Made by a program: the position numbers and the translations under genes. A stretch of DNA of 64,000 nt from Peribacillus butanolivorans. Lineage in GTDB: Bacteria; Bacillota; Bacilli; Bacillales; DSM-1321. A model generated the notes under the pieces. It was not told the DNA's origin, made no database searches, and was given only the letters and a program-made list of their open reading frames with translations. Below are positions 37,011 through 46,961 of this stretch, in pieces. Position 1 is the stretch's first letter. Each line of letters opens with the position of its first letter. The stretch spans positions 1,782,362-1,846,361 of the forward strand of contig NZ_LGYA01000001.1 of NCBI RefSeq assembly GCF_001273755.1, written 5' to 3'.

Positions 37011-38717
37011 ATGATTATCACTAAGGACGTACGCATTAAAATGTGTGACGGCGTGCATATCGCTGCAGATATTTACCGTCCTGAAGGCACAGTAAAAGTA
37101 CCAGCATTACTTGCTCTTAGCCCATACGGTAAAGAACTACAAGCGCAAGCGCTAACATTACCTCCACAAGCACGTCCAAGTCATCTATGGAACGGAGCGA
37201 TTGAAGCAGGTGACATTCGTGAAGTCGTATCACGAGGTTATGCTCATATTATCGCAGACATACGTGGTACAGGTGGTTCTGAAGGTCAAATGTGCGGTAA
37301 CTATAATTCTGGTGGTCATGGAGATGGAAAAGATATCTATGACATCGTGGAATGGATGGCTGAGCAAGATTGGTGTGACGGAAATATCGGGATGATCGGT
37401 ATTTCATACTTTGCATCTGTTCAAATTTTAGGTGCAGCGGAGCAACCACCACACTTAAAAGCAATCTTTGCGAACGGTGGTCACTTCGATCTGTACGAGC
37501 TTTGTTATCACGGCGGTATCATGTGGTTAATGCCACGTGCTTCTCGTGAAGGACGCGGCGGCGATAGTGGTAATGCATTCAATAACGTTGCAAGTAAGAG
37601 CTCGAAAGTATTTACTCCAGAAGAGCTTAAAGAAAAAACGCAAGAACGCTTAAACGATCCAGATATCGCACATTGGTCAGATTTCGTTCACCTTTTACAT
37701 TATCAAGATCGGCACGAATTGTGGATAGATTACTTATTAAATCCACTTGATGGCCCATTCTGGCAAAAAAATAGCGCATTAGAAGTAGCCCATAAAGTAG
37801 AAATCCCAACTTACTTCCAAGCAAAATGGGGTCGCGGTTGGAACGTTGAAGGCACAATCGAATGCTTCCACAAAGTATCAGGCATTAAAAAGCTTGATGT
37901 CCAAGCGCTTCCACCAATGTTAGAGCGTCCATTCCATGAAAGCCATGATGAAATGTTCCGCTGGTATGATTACTGGTTAAAAGGTATTGACAATGGCATT
38001 ATGGACGAACCAACAGTGCAGTTCTCTGTAGAAGGTTCTTACAAATGGCGAAAAGAGGATCACTGGCCATTGCCATATGAAGAAAAGAAAGAGTTCTACT
38101 TACGTCCTCGCCATAAAATTAGCGAGAAACCGGAGCCATTAACATCTGAATATGCACATCCAGATGGCTTCTACCAAGCGCCATTAACAGTAACAACAAC
38201 ATCCGAAACGATTAAATGGACGAGTGATAAATTCCTAGAGCCTGCAGAAATGACAGGTACAGGGGCATTATATATCCATGTAGAAATCGATACAGATGAT
38301 ACAAACTTCATTGCGAAGCTTTATGAGGTAGATCCAGGTGGCAAACGTACGTTAATGACATCAGGTTATTTAAAAGCATCTCATCGGGAACTAAATGAAG
38401 AAAAATCAACATACGGTGAGCCTTGGCATCCACACAACCGTGTGGTACCAGTACCACCTGGTGAAATTATCGAGTATGCGATTCGGTTATATCCATTCTC
38501 ATTCTTAATTAAACCAGGACATCGTATTGAACTAGAGCTTGCATGTAACGAACCACTTGATGGAGAAGATGCAAAATTATTACCACCAGATAGCTACCAC
38601 TTACCGTGTGGACGTGCGACAGCGCACAAAATCTATCGAGATGCAGAGCACCCATCGCGTTTAGTATTACCGGTAATTCCTAAAGAATTCGACGTTACAA
38701 ACAAATTAACGAAATAA
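37011..38717 (+). CDS. CocE/NonD family serine hydrolase (X-Pro dipeptidyl-peptidase S15 fold)
   Basis: This 568-residue alpha/beta hydrolase has the nucleophile Ser132 in MIGISYFAS, the DIRGTGGSEG loop (about 83-92) and a C-terminal jelly-roll domain (about 355-560). Cocaine esterase, nonactin esterase and glutaryl-7-ACA acylases share this layout, all cleaving esters or amides. No signal peptide is present, so it is cytoplasmic. It starts with AGGAGGAGC at good spacing, about 170 bases after the DUF35 gene. In this cluster it probably opens an ester bond of the growth substrate; the identity of that substrate is unknown. Confidence 0.85.
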   Translation: MIITKDVRIKMCDGVHIAADIYRPEGTVKVPALLALSPYGKELQAQALTLPPQARPSHLWNGAIEAGDIREVVSRGYAHIIADIRGTGGSEGQMCGNYNSGGHGDGKDIYDIVEWMAEQDWCDGNIGMIGISYFASVQILGAAEQPPHLKAIFANGGHFDLYELCYHGGIMWLMPRASREGRGGDSGNAFNNVASKSSKVFTPEELKEKTQERLNDPDIAHWSDFVHLLHYQDRHELWIDYLLNPLDGPFWQKNSALEVAHKVEIPTYFQAKWGRGWNVEGTIECFHKVSGIKKLDVQALPPMLERPFHESHDEMFRWYDYWLKGIDNGIMDEPTVQFSVEGSYKWRKEDHWPLPYEEKKEFYLRPRHKISEKPEPLTSEYAHPDGFYQAPLTVTTTSETIKWTSDKFLEPAEMTGTGALYIHVEIDTDDTNFIAKLYEVDPGGKRTLMTSGYLKASHRELNEEKSTYGEPWHPHNRVVPVPPGEIIEYAIRLYPFSFLIKPGHRIELELACNEPLDGEDAKLLPPDSYHLPCGRATAHKIYRDAEHPSRLVLPVIPKEFDVTNKLTK

Positions 38718-38820
38718 TGGTGTGCTGAATTGGCTGTATCTCCTGCTAAAGAACATCCACAGCACCTCTTCTTAAATAGAAGGAGTTGTGGTCATAAACT
38801 AGATTATAGGGGTGAAAAAC

Positions 38821-39771
38821 ATGACAAATTCAGTACGTGTTATACCGATCGAATGTAAATTTGGTCGAACATCTGCGTATGCCTACTATATCGACGCACC
38901 GGAGCCTGCACTTATTGATACAGGAATTGCATCATCAGCTTCACAGGAAATTGAGACAGTTCTTGCCGAGCATGGCCTACGAATTGAGGATATACGCTGG
39001 ATTCTTCTGACTCACGGGCACGTTGACCATCTTGGTGGTGCCCGAGCGATTTGGGAGAAAACAAGGGGGTGCGCAGAAGTTGTGATTCCTCAGAAGGAAG
39101 CATATTTACTACGTAATCGTAGTGCACACATTACAGATTACAAACAGCTTCAAGGTCAATACTTGGATGCGGAAACGCAGGAAAAGCATACAGCCATCCT
39201 GCTCAACGATATCGGAGAAGATCTGGAGCCAACAGTAGAGGTTGTTGGTGGCGATCGATTATTACTTGGTGGTGATGTGTCGATTACGGTAGTGGAAACG
39301 CCAGGACACTCTATCGGATCGGTGACATTTGTCCTTGATGGCGTGAACTGGGCTTTTGCAGGCGACGCTGTGCAAATGTATGGTGGGGCGCAAAGTAGGA
39401 TTCCTACAATTGAACACCCTGCTCACTATCGCCAAAGCTTACAGCATCTTCTTGAAGAAGTGCGTCCGAAGCGCTTGTACTTAGGACATCATTTTAGGAA
39501 CGCAAACGGAGCGATTGTCAATCCCCAGCTAGATGGAGATGAGGTTGCTTCTGTGATTCGAGCAAGTCTAGAAATGGATGCGAAGCTGGCTGACGTTGTT
39601 CAGCGACACTTATCGATAGATGCACAGATCACTGAAAATGATGGACTATATGGACCGTTTGGATCTATTGCTGATGAGATTGGCTATACAGGGGATCCAC
39701 GGAACTTACCTTGCGCGTATTTTGTGACGATGCATGGTTATAAAGAAGAGCTTATTGTTGCACATAAATGA
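38821..39771 (+). CDS. Metallo-beta-lactamase-fold hydrolase
   Basis: This 316-residue MBL protein has the dinuclear metal motif THGHVDH (His65, His67, Asp69, His70), a further His in ETPGHSIGS and Asp in FAGDAVQMY, with a C-terminal His in LYLGHHFRN. This is the glyoxalase II/lactonase layout rather than a beta-lactamase. Substrates could be a thioester or lactone from the pathway. A GTG at 38812 is in frame, but ATG 38821 has better spacing from AGGGGTG. It is followed 16 bases later by the CoA-transferase genes. Confidence 0.85.
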   Translation: MTNSVRVIPIECKFGRTSAYAYYIDAPEPALIDTGIASSASQEIETVLAEHGLRIEDIRWILLTHGHVDHLGGARAIWEKTRGCAEVVIPQKEAYLLRNRSAHITDYKQLQGQYLDAETQEKHTAILLNDIGEDLEPTVEVVGGDRLLLGGDVSITVVETPGHSIGSVTFVLDGVNWAFAGDAVQMYGGAQSRIPTIEHPAHYRQSLQHLLEEVRPKRLYLGHHFRNANGAIVNPQLDGDEVASVIRASLEMDAKLADVVQRHLSIDAQITENDGLYGPFGSIADEIGYTGDPRNLPCAYFVTMHGYKEELIVAHK

Positions 39772-39787
39772 GAGGGGGAAAATCTAA

Positions 39788-40483
39788 ATGATCCAGAAGA
39801 AGTTTGAAAATGCAGCAAAAGCCGTTGCAGATATACAGGATGGAGCAACGTTGCTCGTTGGTGGATTTGGGGGAAGCGGATTACCGTCATATCTTGTTGC
39901 CGCCCTTGTGGAGCAGGGAGCTAAGGATCTTACGGTTGTATCAAATAATATTGGCGCAGTTAGCGACGGTGTGGCAGCGCTTATTAGCAACAATCAAGTA
40001 CGAAAAATTATCTGCTCTTTCCCTGTTGGTCCACACGCTGATGATCTGATTGAGCGTCTCAAAAAAGGAACTATAGAATTAGAAATTGCCCCTCAAGGAA
40101 CATTAGCGGAGCGAATCCGTGCAGGTGGAGCAGGAGTCCCAGCCTTTTACACTCCAACAGGGGCCCACACCGAACTTGGAGAAGGTAAGGAAACGCGTCT
40201 ATTCGATGGCCAAATGCACCTCTTAGAGCATGCAATCAAAGGCGATTACGCTTTTATTAAAGCACATCGGGCTGACCGTTGGGGCAATCTTGTTTACCGG
40301 AAGACACAGCGCAACTTTAACCCGGTGATGGCGACAGCGGCAAAAACAACAATTGCTGAAGTAAACGAAATTGTAGAAGTCGGAGAAATCGATCCAGAAA
40401 CAATCGTGACATCGAGTGTCTTCGTACATCGTTTAGTGCAAGCTGAAGCGCAACATGAAGGGAAGGTGTTAGTGAATGAGTAA
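39788..40483 (+). CDS. 3-oxoacid CoA-transferase, alpha subunit
   Basis: This 231-residue family I CoA transferase subunit has the glycine-rich VGGFGGSGLPSYL motif and resembles PcaI/ScoA. Together with the next gene it would move CoA from succinyl-CoA or acetyl-CoA to an oxoacid such as 3-oxoadipate or acetoacetate. ATG 39788 follows AGAGGGGG. Its last eight bases overlap the beta-subunit gene. The closest assignment (3-oxoadipate versus acetoacetate) cannot be settled by eye. Confidence 0.87.
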   Translation: MIQKKFENAAKAVADIQDGATLLVGGFGGSGLPSYLVAALVEQGAKDLTVVSNNIGAVSDGVAALISNNQVRKIICSFPVGPHADDLIERLKKGTIELEIAPQGTLAERIRAGGAGVPAFYTPTGAHTELGEGKETRLFDGQMHLLEHAIKGDYAFIKAHRADRWGNLVYRKTQRNFNPVMATAAKTTIAEVNEIVEVGEIDPETIVTSSVFVHRLVQAEAQHEGKVLVNE

Positions 40484-41174
40484 AGACCAACAACAAGTAA
40501 TTGGATGGACAATGCCTGAATTGGCTTCTCGAGTAGCGATGGATCTAGAAGATGGATGGTTCGTGAATTTAGGGATTGGTTTACCGACGCTTGTAGCCGA
40601 TTTCATTCCTGAAGGTCGAGAAATCATTTTCCATAGTGAGAATGGTCTTCTTGGATTAGGTCCAAAACCTGAACCTGGTGAAGAAGATATGGACCTCGTG
40701 AATGCCGGAAAAGAACCAATCACATTAAGACCGGGTGGTTCCTATTTCTCGCAGTCAGAATCATTTGCAATGATCCGCGGCGGTCACCTTGATGCAGCAG
40801 TACTTGGAGCATTCCAGGTCTCTGAGTACGGTGATCTTGCGAGTTGGAAACTCCCTAACGCTACTCTTGGACGTGTAGGAGGAGCCATGGACCTGACTGT
40901 TGGCAGCAAGCGTGTTTTCCTCTTTATGCAACATACTTCAAATAAAGGAGAGGCGAAAATCGTTGAGGAATGTTCGTTTCCACTGACTGCGCCTCGCTGT
41001 GTAAATCGTATCTATACAAACCTTGCGGTAATCGATGTGACAGATGATGGCCTTGTCGTACGGGAACTCGCTCCTGGCGTTACATTCGAATACGTGCAGG
41101 AATGTACTGCTGCTCCTCTTAAGCTACATGCGTCCAGCGACATGCAATCAGAGGCTCTCAAAGTGCAACAATGA
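40476..41174 (+). CDS. 3-oxoacid CoA-transferase, beta subunit
   Basis: This 232-residue family I CoA transferase subunit has the catalytic Glu55 in FHSENGLLGLGP, and typical stretches VNLGIGLPTLV, GGHLDAAVLGAFQVS and GGAMDL. It is like PcaJ/ScoB. It starts inside the end of the alpha gene (ATGAGTAA overlap), so the subunits are made in equal amounts. It supplies the CoA thioester that the thiolase-like/DUF35 pair could then cleave. Confidence 0.88.
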   Translation: MSKDQQQVIGWTMPELASRVAMDLEDGWFVNLGIGLPTLVADFIPEGREIIFHSENGLLGLGPKPEPGEEDMDLVNAGKEPITLRPGGSYFSQSESFAMIRGGHLDAAVLGAFQVSEYGDLASWKLPNATLGRVGGAMDLTVGSKRVFLFMQHTSNKGEAKIVEECSFPLTAPRCVNRIYTNLAVIDVTDDGLVVRELAPGVTFEYVQECTAAPLKLHASSDMQSEALKVQQ

Positions 41175-41370
41175 CTAGGTACACCATAAAACATACAATT
41201 GACCGTAGCTAAAAGTAAACAATCCAGGAATGTCAGGTAGCGGATAAACTCTTTGGTTCGGGATGGGATTTTGGAGTTTGTCTTGCTTTAGGAAATTCCA
41301 AGCAATTGGGGAGTAGGCCGGTTATTTAAGATTCAAGCGTGTATCTACTATAAACGGCTGGGGGTTTGGG

Positions 41371-42708
41371 ATGGCTAAAATAAATATTACCGACGTCGTT
41401 AATGAAGGTAAATTTAATCGCTTTCATTTGAGGTTATTGATTTGTTGTTGCATCATTATTGTTTTTGATATGTTCGACCTTGTTATATATGGTTCTGTCA
41501 TACCTATCCTTATGAAGGAATGGTCCATATCACCTGTTCAAGCAGGAGCCATTGGTAGCTACGGATTTTTCGGAATGATGCTAGGGGCCATATTCTTTGG
41601 AGTTTTGGCTGATAAATTTGGAAGAAAAAATATCCTTATTTTAAGTGTGGTCCTATTTAGTATCTTTACGTTTTTATGTGCATTCGCACCTGGTCCATTA
41701 ATGTTTTCTATTTTCCGATTTATTGCTGGAATCGGGATTGGCGGTGTCCTACCAAATGTGATTGCCATCATGACCGATTACGCACCGAAACACTTGCATA
41801 ACACCATGGTATCAATCGTGATGTGTGCCTTTTCTGTAGGTGGTATTTTGGCAGGTCTTGTAGGTATTTACTTTATACCTCTTATGGGGTGGAAAAGTGT
41901 TTACTGGGTAGCAGCGATTCCACTTTTGCTCATTCCTTTTGTGGTCAAGTATTTTCATGATTCACCTGCTATTCTTTTGGTGAAAGGCCGAAAAGACGAA
42001 CTTCGTTTGGTTCTTTCAAAAGTTAATGACAAGGTATCCTTAACATCAGATATGGAGTTTGTAATAAGTACAGAAACAGAAAAAAATCCTAATTCTCCTG
42101 TGATTGCATTGTTTAAAAATAATCGTGCACTTGGTACGGTAATGATTTGGGTTGCCTTTTTTATGTGTTTGTTAATGATTAATGGGATCAGTACTTGGCT
42201 TCCTAATTTGATGTTTAGTGCTGGCTATGCTCTTAGTTCAAGTTTATCCTTTATGATTGTTTTAAATATCGGTGCTATTGTTGGAACGTTAATCCTTGGA
42301 GGTCTTGCAGATAAATATGGAGTTAAGAAGGTGCTCGTTCCGATGTTTATAATGGCAGCGGTTTCCTTGACGCTTCTTGGTTTTAAAACTAACATGACTA
42401 TTCTCTATTTAATAGTTTTTATTGCTGGCGCATGTACAATGGGGGCTCAAAATATTTCATACGCTTTTGTATCACAATACTATCCTTCATTAATTCGCTC
42501 AACTGCCATAGGTTTTGCTTCGGGAATTGGAAGAATTGGTGGGATTATAGGGCCGACATTTGGAGGCTTCCTAGTTTCACTTAATTTATCTGCGCAAATG
42601 AATTTTCTTTCGTTTGCAATTCCAGGTATTATAGCGGCTATTGCTTTTTCATTGGTTCCTTTAAGGCATGCTTATGACAAAAAAACAAAAGAAATCGATA
42701 TTGCATAG
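41371..42708 (+). CDS. MFS transporter, aromatic acid/proton symporter (AAHS) type
   Basis: This 445-residue carrier has 12 predicted TM segments. The loop 2-3 motif GVLADKFGRKNILI and DMFDLVIYGSVIP in TM1 are typical of the AAHS family (BenK, PcaK, MhpT), where an Asp in TM1 is needed for aromatic-acid/proton symport. It is followed 13 bases later by the FAD monooxygenase gene, so both are co-transcribed and the imported compound may be the monooxygenase substrate. ATG 41371 follows a weak GGGGGTTTGGG. About 200 bases upstream are gene-free. Confidence 0.85.
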   Translation: MAKINITDVVNEGKFNRFHLRLLICCCIIIVFDMFDLVIYGSVIPILMKEWSISPVQAGAIGSYGFFGMMLGAIFFGVLADKFGRKNILILSVVLFSIFTFLCAFAPGPLMFSIFRFIAGIGIGGVLPNVIAIMTDYAPKHLHNTMVSIVMCAFSVGGILAGLVGIYFIPLMGWKSVYWVAAIPLLLIPFVVKYFHDSPAILLVKGRKDELRLVLSKVNDKVSLTSDMEFVISTETEKNPNSPVIALFKNNRALGTVMIWVAFFMCLLMINGISTWLPNLMFSAGYALSSSLSFMIVLNIGAIVGTLILGGLADKYGVKKVLVPMFIMAAVSLTLLGFKTNMTILYLIVFIAGACTMGAQNISYAFVSQYYPSLIRSTAIGFASGIGRIGGIIGPTFGGFLVSLNLSAQMNFLSFAIPGIIAAIAFSLVPLRHAYDKKTKEIDIA

Positions 42709-42721
42709 GAGGGGAATATTT

Positions 42722-43831
42722 ATGAAATCAAAATCTGAATTAAGAATTGCAATTATTGGCGGCGGTATTGGTGGTGCATCAGCTGCGAATGCATTAAAAG
42801 CGAAAGGAATTCGTGCAGACGTGTATGAGCAAGCACCTGTTTTAAAAGAGGTTGGTGCTGGTATCGGTGTCCGTCCGCCAAGTGTAAACTGCTTTAAAAA
42901 ATGGGGCTTATATGAAGAGTTAGAAAAAGTAACTGCACGAAGTAACCTCATGGAAATTATCCAGGGAGATGACCAAGTATTAATTAGAGAAACTTGGCCA
43001 GTATTAACGGGTGACGAAGCAGATGCTTATGCTCGTTTAATTCACCGTGCAGATTTATTAGATTTATTAGTAGCTCATATTCCAGAAGACCAGCTTCACT
43101 TAAACCACTGTTTAACTGAAATAATCGACCACGGTAATTATGTAGAAGTGAAATTTGAAAACGGTAAAACAATCGAAGCTGATATCGTAATTGCAGCTGA
43201 CGGCATTCGTTCACTAGTTCGCAATCAAGTATTAGGCCATGTTGAGCCAGTCTATTCCGGTTACTTAGCACACCGTGTTTTAATTCCTTTCGAAGAGGCT
43301 CTTGGTATGGCTTCAGAAGAAAACGTTTTACGTATATACGTAAACGGTGATGATTCATTCTATTTATTACCATTAGAAAGTCGTCGACAAGTATCTGTAG
43401 ATATCACAGTACCTGGCGAGTTCGCATTGCGTCCTGTTTTAACAAAAGAACAAATTATGGATAGCTTTAGAGGCTTTGGACCTACACTTCAAAAAATTGT
43501 TGAGAATATCAAGCTAGAAGATATCGTAACTCGACCATTAAGTGACCTTGAACCACTCACTAAATGGAGTACAAACACTGTAACATTAGTTGGTGACGCT
43601 GCTCACGCAATGCTTCACAACCAAGGCCAAGGTGCAAACATGGCGATCCAGGATGCTGAAGTATTAGCAGAAGCAATTGCTGAAGCAGTTGCTGGAACTA
43701 TAACACCTGCGGAAAGCTTGCAAAACTATGAAGAGCAGCGTAAACCAATTACAAAGCTTTACCAAGAATTATCTCGTCTATTCCCAACAGACCAAGCAAA
43801 GACTGCATTCCCTGAAAAAACTCACTTTTAA
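42722..43831 (+). CDS. FAD-dependent aromatic monooxygenase (3-hydroxybenzoate/salicylate hydroxylase type)
   Basis: This 369-residue group A flavin monooxygenase has the N-terminal Rossmann motif GGGIGG (13-18), the DG motif ADIVIAADGIRSLVR and the GD motif LVGDAAHAMLHNQGQGANMA. It would hydroxylate an aromatic ring using NAD(P)H and O2. The substrate could be an aromatic acid brought in by the AAHS carrier upstream. No ring-cleaving dioxygenase is found nearby, so the next step is not explained by this cluster. A longer frame begins at 42668; ATG 42722 after AGGAGGGG is chosen. Confidence 0.87.
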   Translation: MKSKSELRIAIIGGGIGGASAANALKAKGIRADVYEQAPVLKEVGAGIGVRPPSVNCFKKWGLYEELEKVTARSNLMEIIQGDDQVLIRETWPVLTGDEADAYARLIHRADLLDLLVAHIPEDQLHLNHCLTEIIDHGNYVEVKFENGKTIEADIVIAADGIRSLVRNQVLGHVEPVYSGYLAHRVLIPFEEALGMASEENVLRIYVNGDDSFYLLPLESRRQVSVDITVPGEFALRPVLTKEQIMDSFRGFGPTLQKIVENIKLEDIVTRPLSDLEPLTKWSTNTVTLVGDAAHAMLHNQGQGANMAIQDAEVLAEAIAEAVAGTITPAESLQNYEEQRKPITKLYQELSRLFPTDQAKTAFPEKTHF

Positions 43832-43837
43832 AAAAGT

Positions 43838-43895
43838 GGAGGCTGGTTATTTGCGGCAACATCTAATCAGCCTTCTTGTATAATCCACTTACATT
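43838..43895 (+). terminator. Hairpin after the monooxygenase gene
   Basis: AAGTGGA and TCCACTT form outer arms, with GGCTG.TTA / TAA.CAGCC inside. There is no strong T run, so it may be a processing or stability element rather than a full terminator. Confidence 0.35.
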
Positions 43896-44009
43896 ACTAG
43901 GAAATATATGGTTTTTAGAACGAGGTATGAACTAATATTCAAGTAGGTAATGCTCTGCTATTTAATTATCTAATAAAACGGAATAAATGAAAGAAGGAGG
44001 TTCTCTAAG

Positions 44010-44939
44010 ATGCCTGTACATCCCGAGATAAAAAAAGTGTTAGATTCTATTCCAGTATCTGATGAGAAACAGAAAATCATTCCAGAAGAACATAGAAAAG
44101 TGTTCAATGCACCCGTTTTACCTGTTGAAAAACGTGTACAAGTTTATTCTGTTGAAGAAAAAACAATTCCGACTTCTGAAGCGGATATACCAGTAAGAAT
44201 TTATACGCCGAAGGAAGGTGATTCTTATCCACTTCTAATGTATTTCCACGGTGGAGCATTTTTTTCTGGAAATTTAGAAAGTCATGATGAAATCGTACGC
44301 CCGGTTTGCATGGAATCCGGATATAAAGTCATTTCTGTTGATTACCGTCTTGCTCCTGAACACCCATATCCTGCTGCATTAGAAGATTGCTATAACGTCA
44401 CAAAATGGGCAACAGAACATAAGGATGAATTAAAATGGGATGGGAAGAACCTCGCAGTTGCAGGGGATAGTTCTGGTGGTAACTTAGTTGCTGCCGTTTC
44501 TCTAATGACCCGTGACAAACAGGAATTTATCATTACGAAGCAAGTATTGTATTATCCATCACTAGACCTTGACTTCAGTGAATTTCGTTACCCATCATTA
44601 GTGGAAAATGGAAAGGGCTATTTTGTAGAAAGTGATCAATTAGCTGAACATAATTCCTTCTATTTATTAGGAAATGTAGATACTGATAATCCGCTTGTTT
44701 CACCAATCCGAGAAGAAAATTCAGAAAATCTTCCAACAGCACTTGTCATCACAGCAGAATATGATCCAATGCGAGGTGAAGGGGAACTATTTGCTGAGAA
44801 TTTAAAAAAATCTGGTGTACATGTTGAAACAAAAAGATACGAAGGTGCAACTCACGGTTTCTTAGGTAAATTCACGCATCTTGATGAATATAAAGACGTT
44901 TACAAACGTACAGGTGATTTTTTAAATAAAGAGATCTAA
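44010..44939 (+). CDS. Alpha/beta hydrolase, hormone-sensitive lipase (HSL) family esterase
   Basis: This 309-residue esterase has the HGGAFFSG oxyanion motif (80-87), nucleophile Ser154 in AGDSSGGN, the acidic residue in AEYDPMRGEGE and His in ATHGFLG near the C-terminus. It has no signal peptide, so it acts in the cytoplasm on small acyl esters. ATG 44010 follows GAAGGAGG. It is the second serine esterase of the island after the CocE-type enzyme. A GACTGTC / GACAGTC hairpin follows at 44969-44992. Confidence 0.88.
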   Translation: MPVHPEIKKVLDSIPVSDEKQKIIPEEHRKVFNAPVLPVEKRVQVYSVEEKTIPTSEADIPVRIYTPKEGDSYPLLMYFHGGAFFSGNLESHDEIVRPVCMESGYKVISVDYRLAPEHPYPAALEDCYNVTKWATEHKDELKWDGKNLAVAGDSSGGNLVAAVSLMTRDKQEFIITKQVLYYPSLDLDFSEFRYPSLVENGKGYFVESDQLAEHNSFYLLGNVDTDNPLVSPIREENSENLPTALVITAEYDPMRGEGELFAENLKKSGVHVETKRYEGATHGFLGKFTHLDEYKDVYKRTGDFLNKEI

Positions 44940-44999
44940 TGTGTTAAAGTATTTTGATAAATAAATAGACTGTCGAGGTTTTCTTGACAGTCTGATGCT

Positions 45000-45607
45000 A
45001 CTAACTAATAGTCGATTTCCTTTTACAATATCGTAGAAGGTGAATTGTAAACTTCCATTGCCGCCACATATCAGTACATATTTATATCAATTGAATTTGA
45101 AAAGTTCAAGTCACCCTCTTTCAGAGAAATTAATTGGATTGACCCCATAATAGAACTTTTTGTACATCTATACTGATGCTACGTAAAATAGATAGATAAA
45201 TTGATTTCTATAACTACAATATTTTTGAAAGCACTTACAAGTGATCGAACACCCAATGAAAACAATGGTTATCTTTATTAACTCTATTTGACTATGATAC
45301 CTATAAATAAATGAAAATACTGATAGGAACTGGATGATATACGAAGCAAGTCATGGCTCGTAAAATATATTCGTAATATTTCGAACTTTGTTTTTGAAGA
45401 AACACCCATCATTGATTATTTCCTATTTCTTGGATTATTAATGGGGAATCAATATCCATCGCTTTCTTTATAGAAGGTTAGGCAGCCTCATTAGGCCTTG
45501 AAATCCAGATGATTGTAATTTTTACTAATCAACTCGGTATCACCGTATTTTATGATTTATTTTATTAGCTATAACAATACGTGATTTTAAGGAAGGGTGT
45601 TTTAATA
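45000..45607. other. Gene-free interval
   Basis: About 600 bases between the esterase hairpin and the second MFS carrier contain no supported gene; frames are short and interrupted. It must hold the promoter of the carrier gene, but no clear -10/-35 pair stood out. Confidence 0.4.
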
Positions 45608-46870
45608 ATGGGAAAACCAAAGTTTTGGACTTATGAGAACAAATTGACCGTAATCTTTTTCTTTCTAATTGGATTCGTATTCTTTGACCGTTTAGCGATT
45701 AACTACTTATTCCCAATGATCTCTGTAGATTTAGGACTAAACTACACGCAATTGGGCTTGCTTGGAGCAGCTCTTGCGTTAACTTGGTCAGTTGCTGGTC
45801 CATTAGGTGGATTTATTTCAGATAAAGTGAATAATAAGAGAGCAATGTTAGCAATTTTAGTATTCGCATTCTCAGTTATTTCATTATTACATGGTTTAGC
45901 ACAATCATTCGCTATGTTATTCGTACTACGTCTATTAATGGGTATTGTAGAAGGTCCACTGATTCCGCAAACACAATCGATTTTAGCAATGGAATCTTCG
46001 GAGCGTCGTCGCGGATTTAACTTAGGTTTCACAATGAACACAAGTAACGCATTATTCGGTAGCATTTTAGCGCCTGTAGCAATCGTTGCGTTAGCAACTA
46101 ATTTTGACTGGCATATGGCATTCTATTTAACGATTATTCCAGGGATTATTTTAAGCTTAGTCATCTTAAAAGCAGTTAAAAATCCAGATCTAGCGAAATA
46201 CCATACTATGCATGCTACAAAATCGACTGAAAAAATTAAAGTTAAAGATATTCTTAAGCTCCGTAATATTTGGTTATCCATTATTGTTTTCAGCTTAGTG
46301 ATGACAGTACTTATGGCATTCCAAATTTTCGGACCAACATATTTAGTCCAAGCAAAAGGTTTATCAGATACGACAATGAGTTTCGTAATGGCTGCATTCG
46401 GTGTCGGTTATGCACTTTTCGGTTTCTTAATCCCAATGCTTTCAGAGCGTACTGGTCGTAAATCGGCTTCTTTAGTATCTGGTTTGTTGTTAATTCTCGT
46501 ACCATTGACAGTAGTATTCGTCGATTCAGTTCCATTAATGATGGTTCTTTTATTCATCGGTGCTGCAGGTTCAGGTGTAATTGGTATGTCGATGTCAGTT
46601 ATTCCTGTTGAGTCCGTTCCATTACAGTACTCAGGTCTTGCAGTAGGATTAACAATCGGTATTGGTGAATTCTTCGGTGGATTCTTAAATCCAATGGTGA
46701 ATGGAGCTTTAGCAGACATGTATGGTATCCATACACCATTATTGGTAGCTACTGGTGCGGGTGTGCTGGCATTATTATTCTCATTATTCTTCAAAGAAAC
46801 AGCACCAGCTAAAGTTGACTCAAAAGAAGTACCATCAACTCCAGAGCAAGAAGTCACATCTAGTATCTAA
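45608..46870 (+). CDS. MFS transporter
   Basis: This 420-residue carrier has 12 predicted TM segments, an N-terminal half with FVFFDRLAINYLFP and loop GGFISDKVNNKRAML, and a second half with PMLSERTGRKSASL. It resembles the anion/cation symporter and hexuronate-type group. The substrate is unknown; position in the catabolic island suggests uptake of a substrate or export of a product. An in-frame GTG at 45581 precedes the AAGGAAGGGTG ribosome binding site, so ATG 45608 is used. A strong terminator follows. Confidence 0.85.
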   Translation: MGKPKFWTYENKLTVIFFFLIGFVFFDRLAINYLFPMISVDLGLNYTQLGLLGAALALTWSVAGPLGGFISDKVNNKRAMLAILVFAFSVISLLHGLAQSFAMLFVLRLLMGIVEGPLIPQTQSILAMESSERRRGFNLGFTMNTSNALFGSILAPVAIVALATNFDWHMAFYLTIIPGIILSLVILKAVKNPDLAKYHTMHATKSTEKIKVKDILKLRNIWLSIIVFSLVMTVLMAFQIFGPTYLVQAKGLSDTTMSFVMAAFGVGYALFGFLIPMLSERTGRKSASLVSGLLLILVPLTVVFVDSVPLMMVLLFIGAAGSGVIGMSMSVIPVESVPLQYSGLAVGLTIGIGEFFGGFLNPMVNGALADMYGIHTPLLVATGAGVLALLFSLFFKETAPAKVDSKEVPSTPEQEVTSSI

Positions 46871-46879
46871 TTTTCTAAA

Positions 46880-46935
46880 GAACAAATTAGTCCGCCTCAT
46901 CTTTGAAAGATGTGGACTAATCTTGTTCTTATTCT
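46880..46935 (+). terminator. Terminator after the second MFS gene
   Basis: A long hairpin has GAACAA / TTGTTC outer arms, TTAGTCC / GGACTAA middle arms and a CATCTTTGAAAGATG tip, followed by a T-rich tail. Confidence 0.75.
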
Positions 46936-46961
46936 AATTTCATAACAGATTAGGGGGGAAT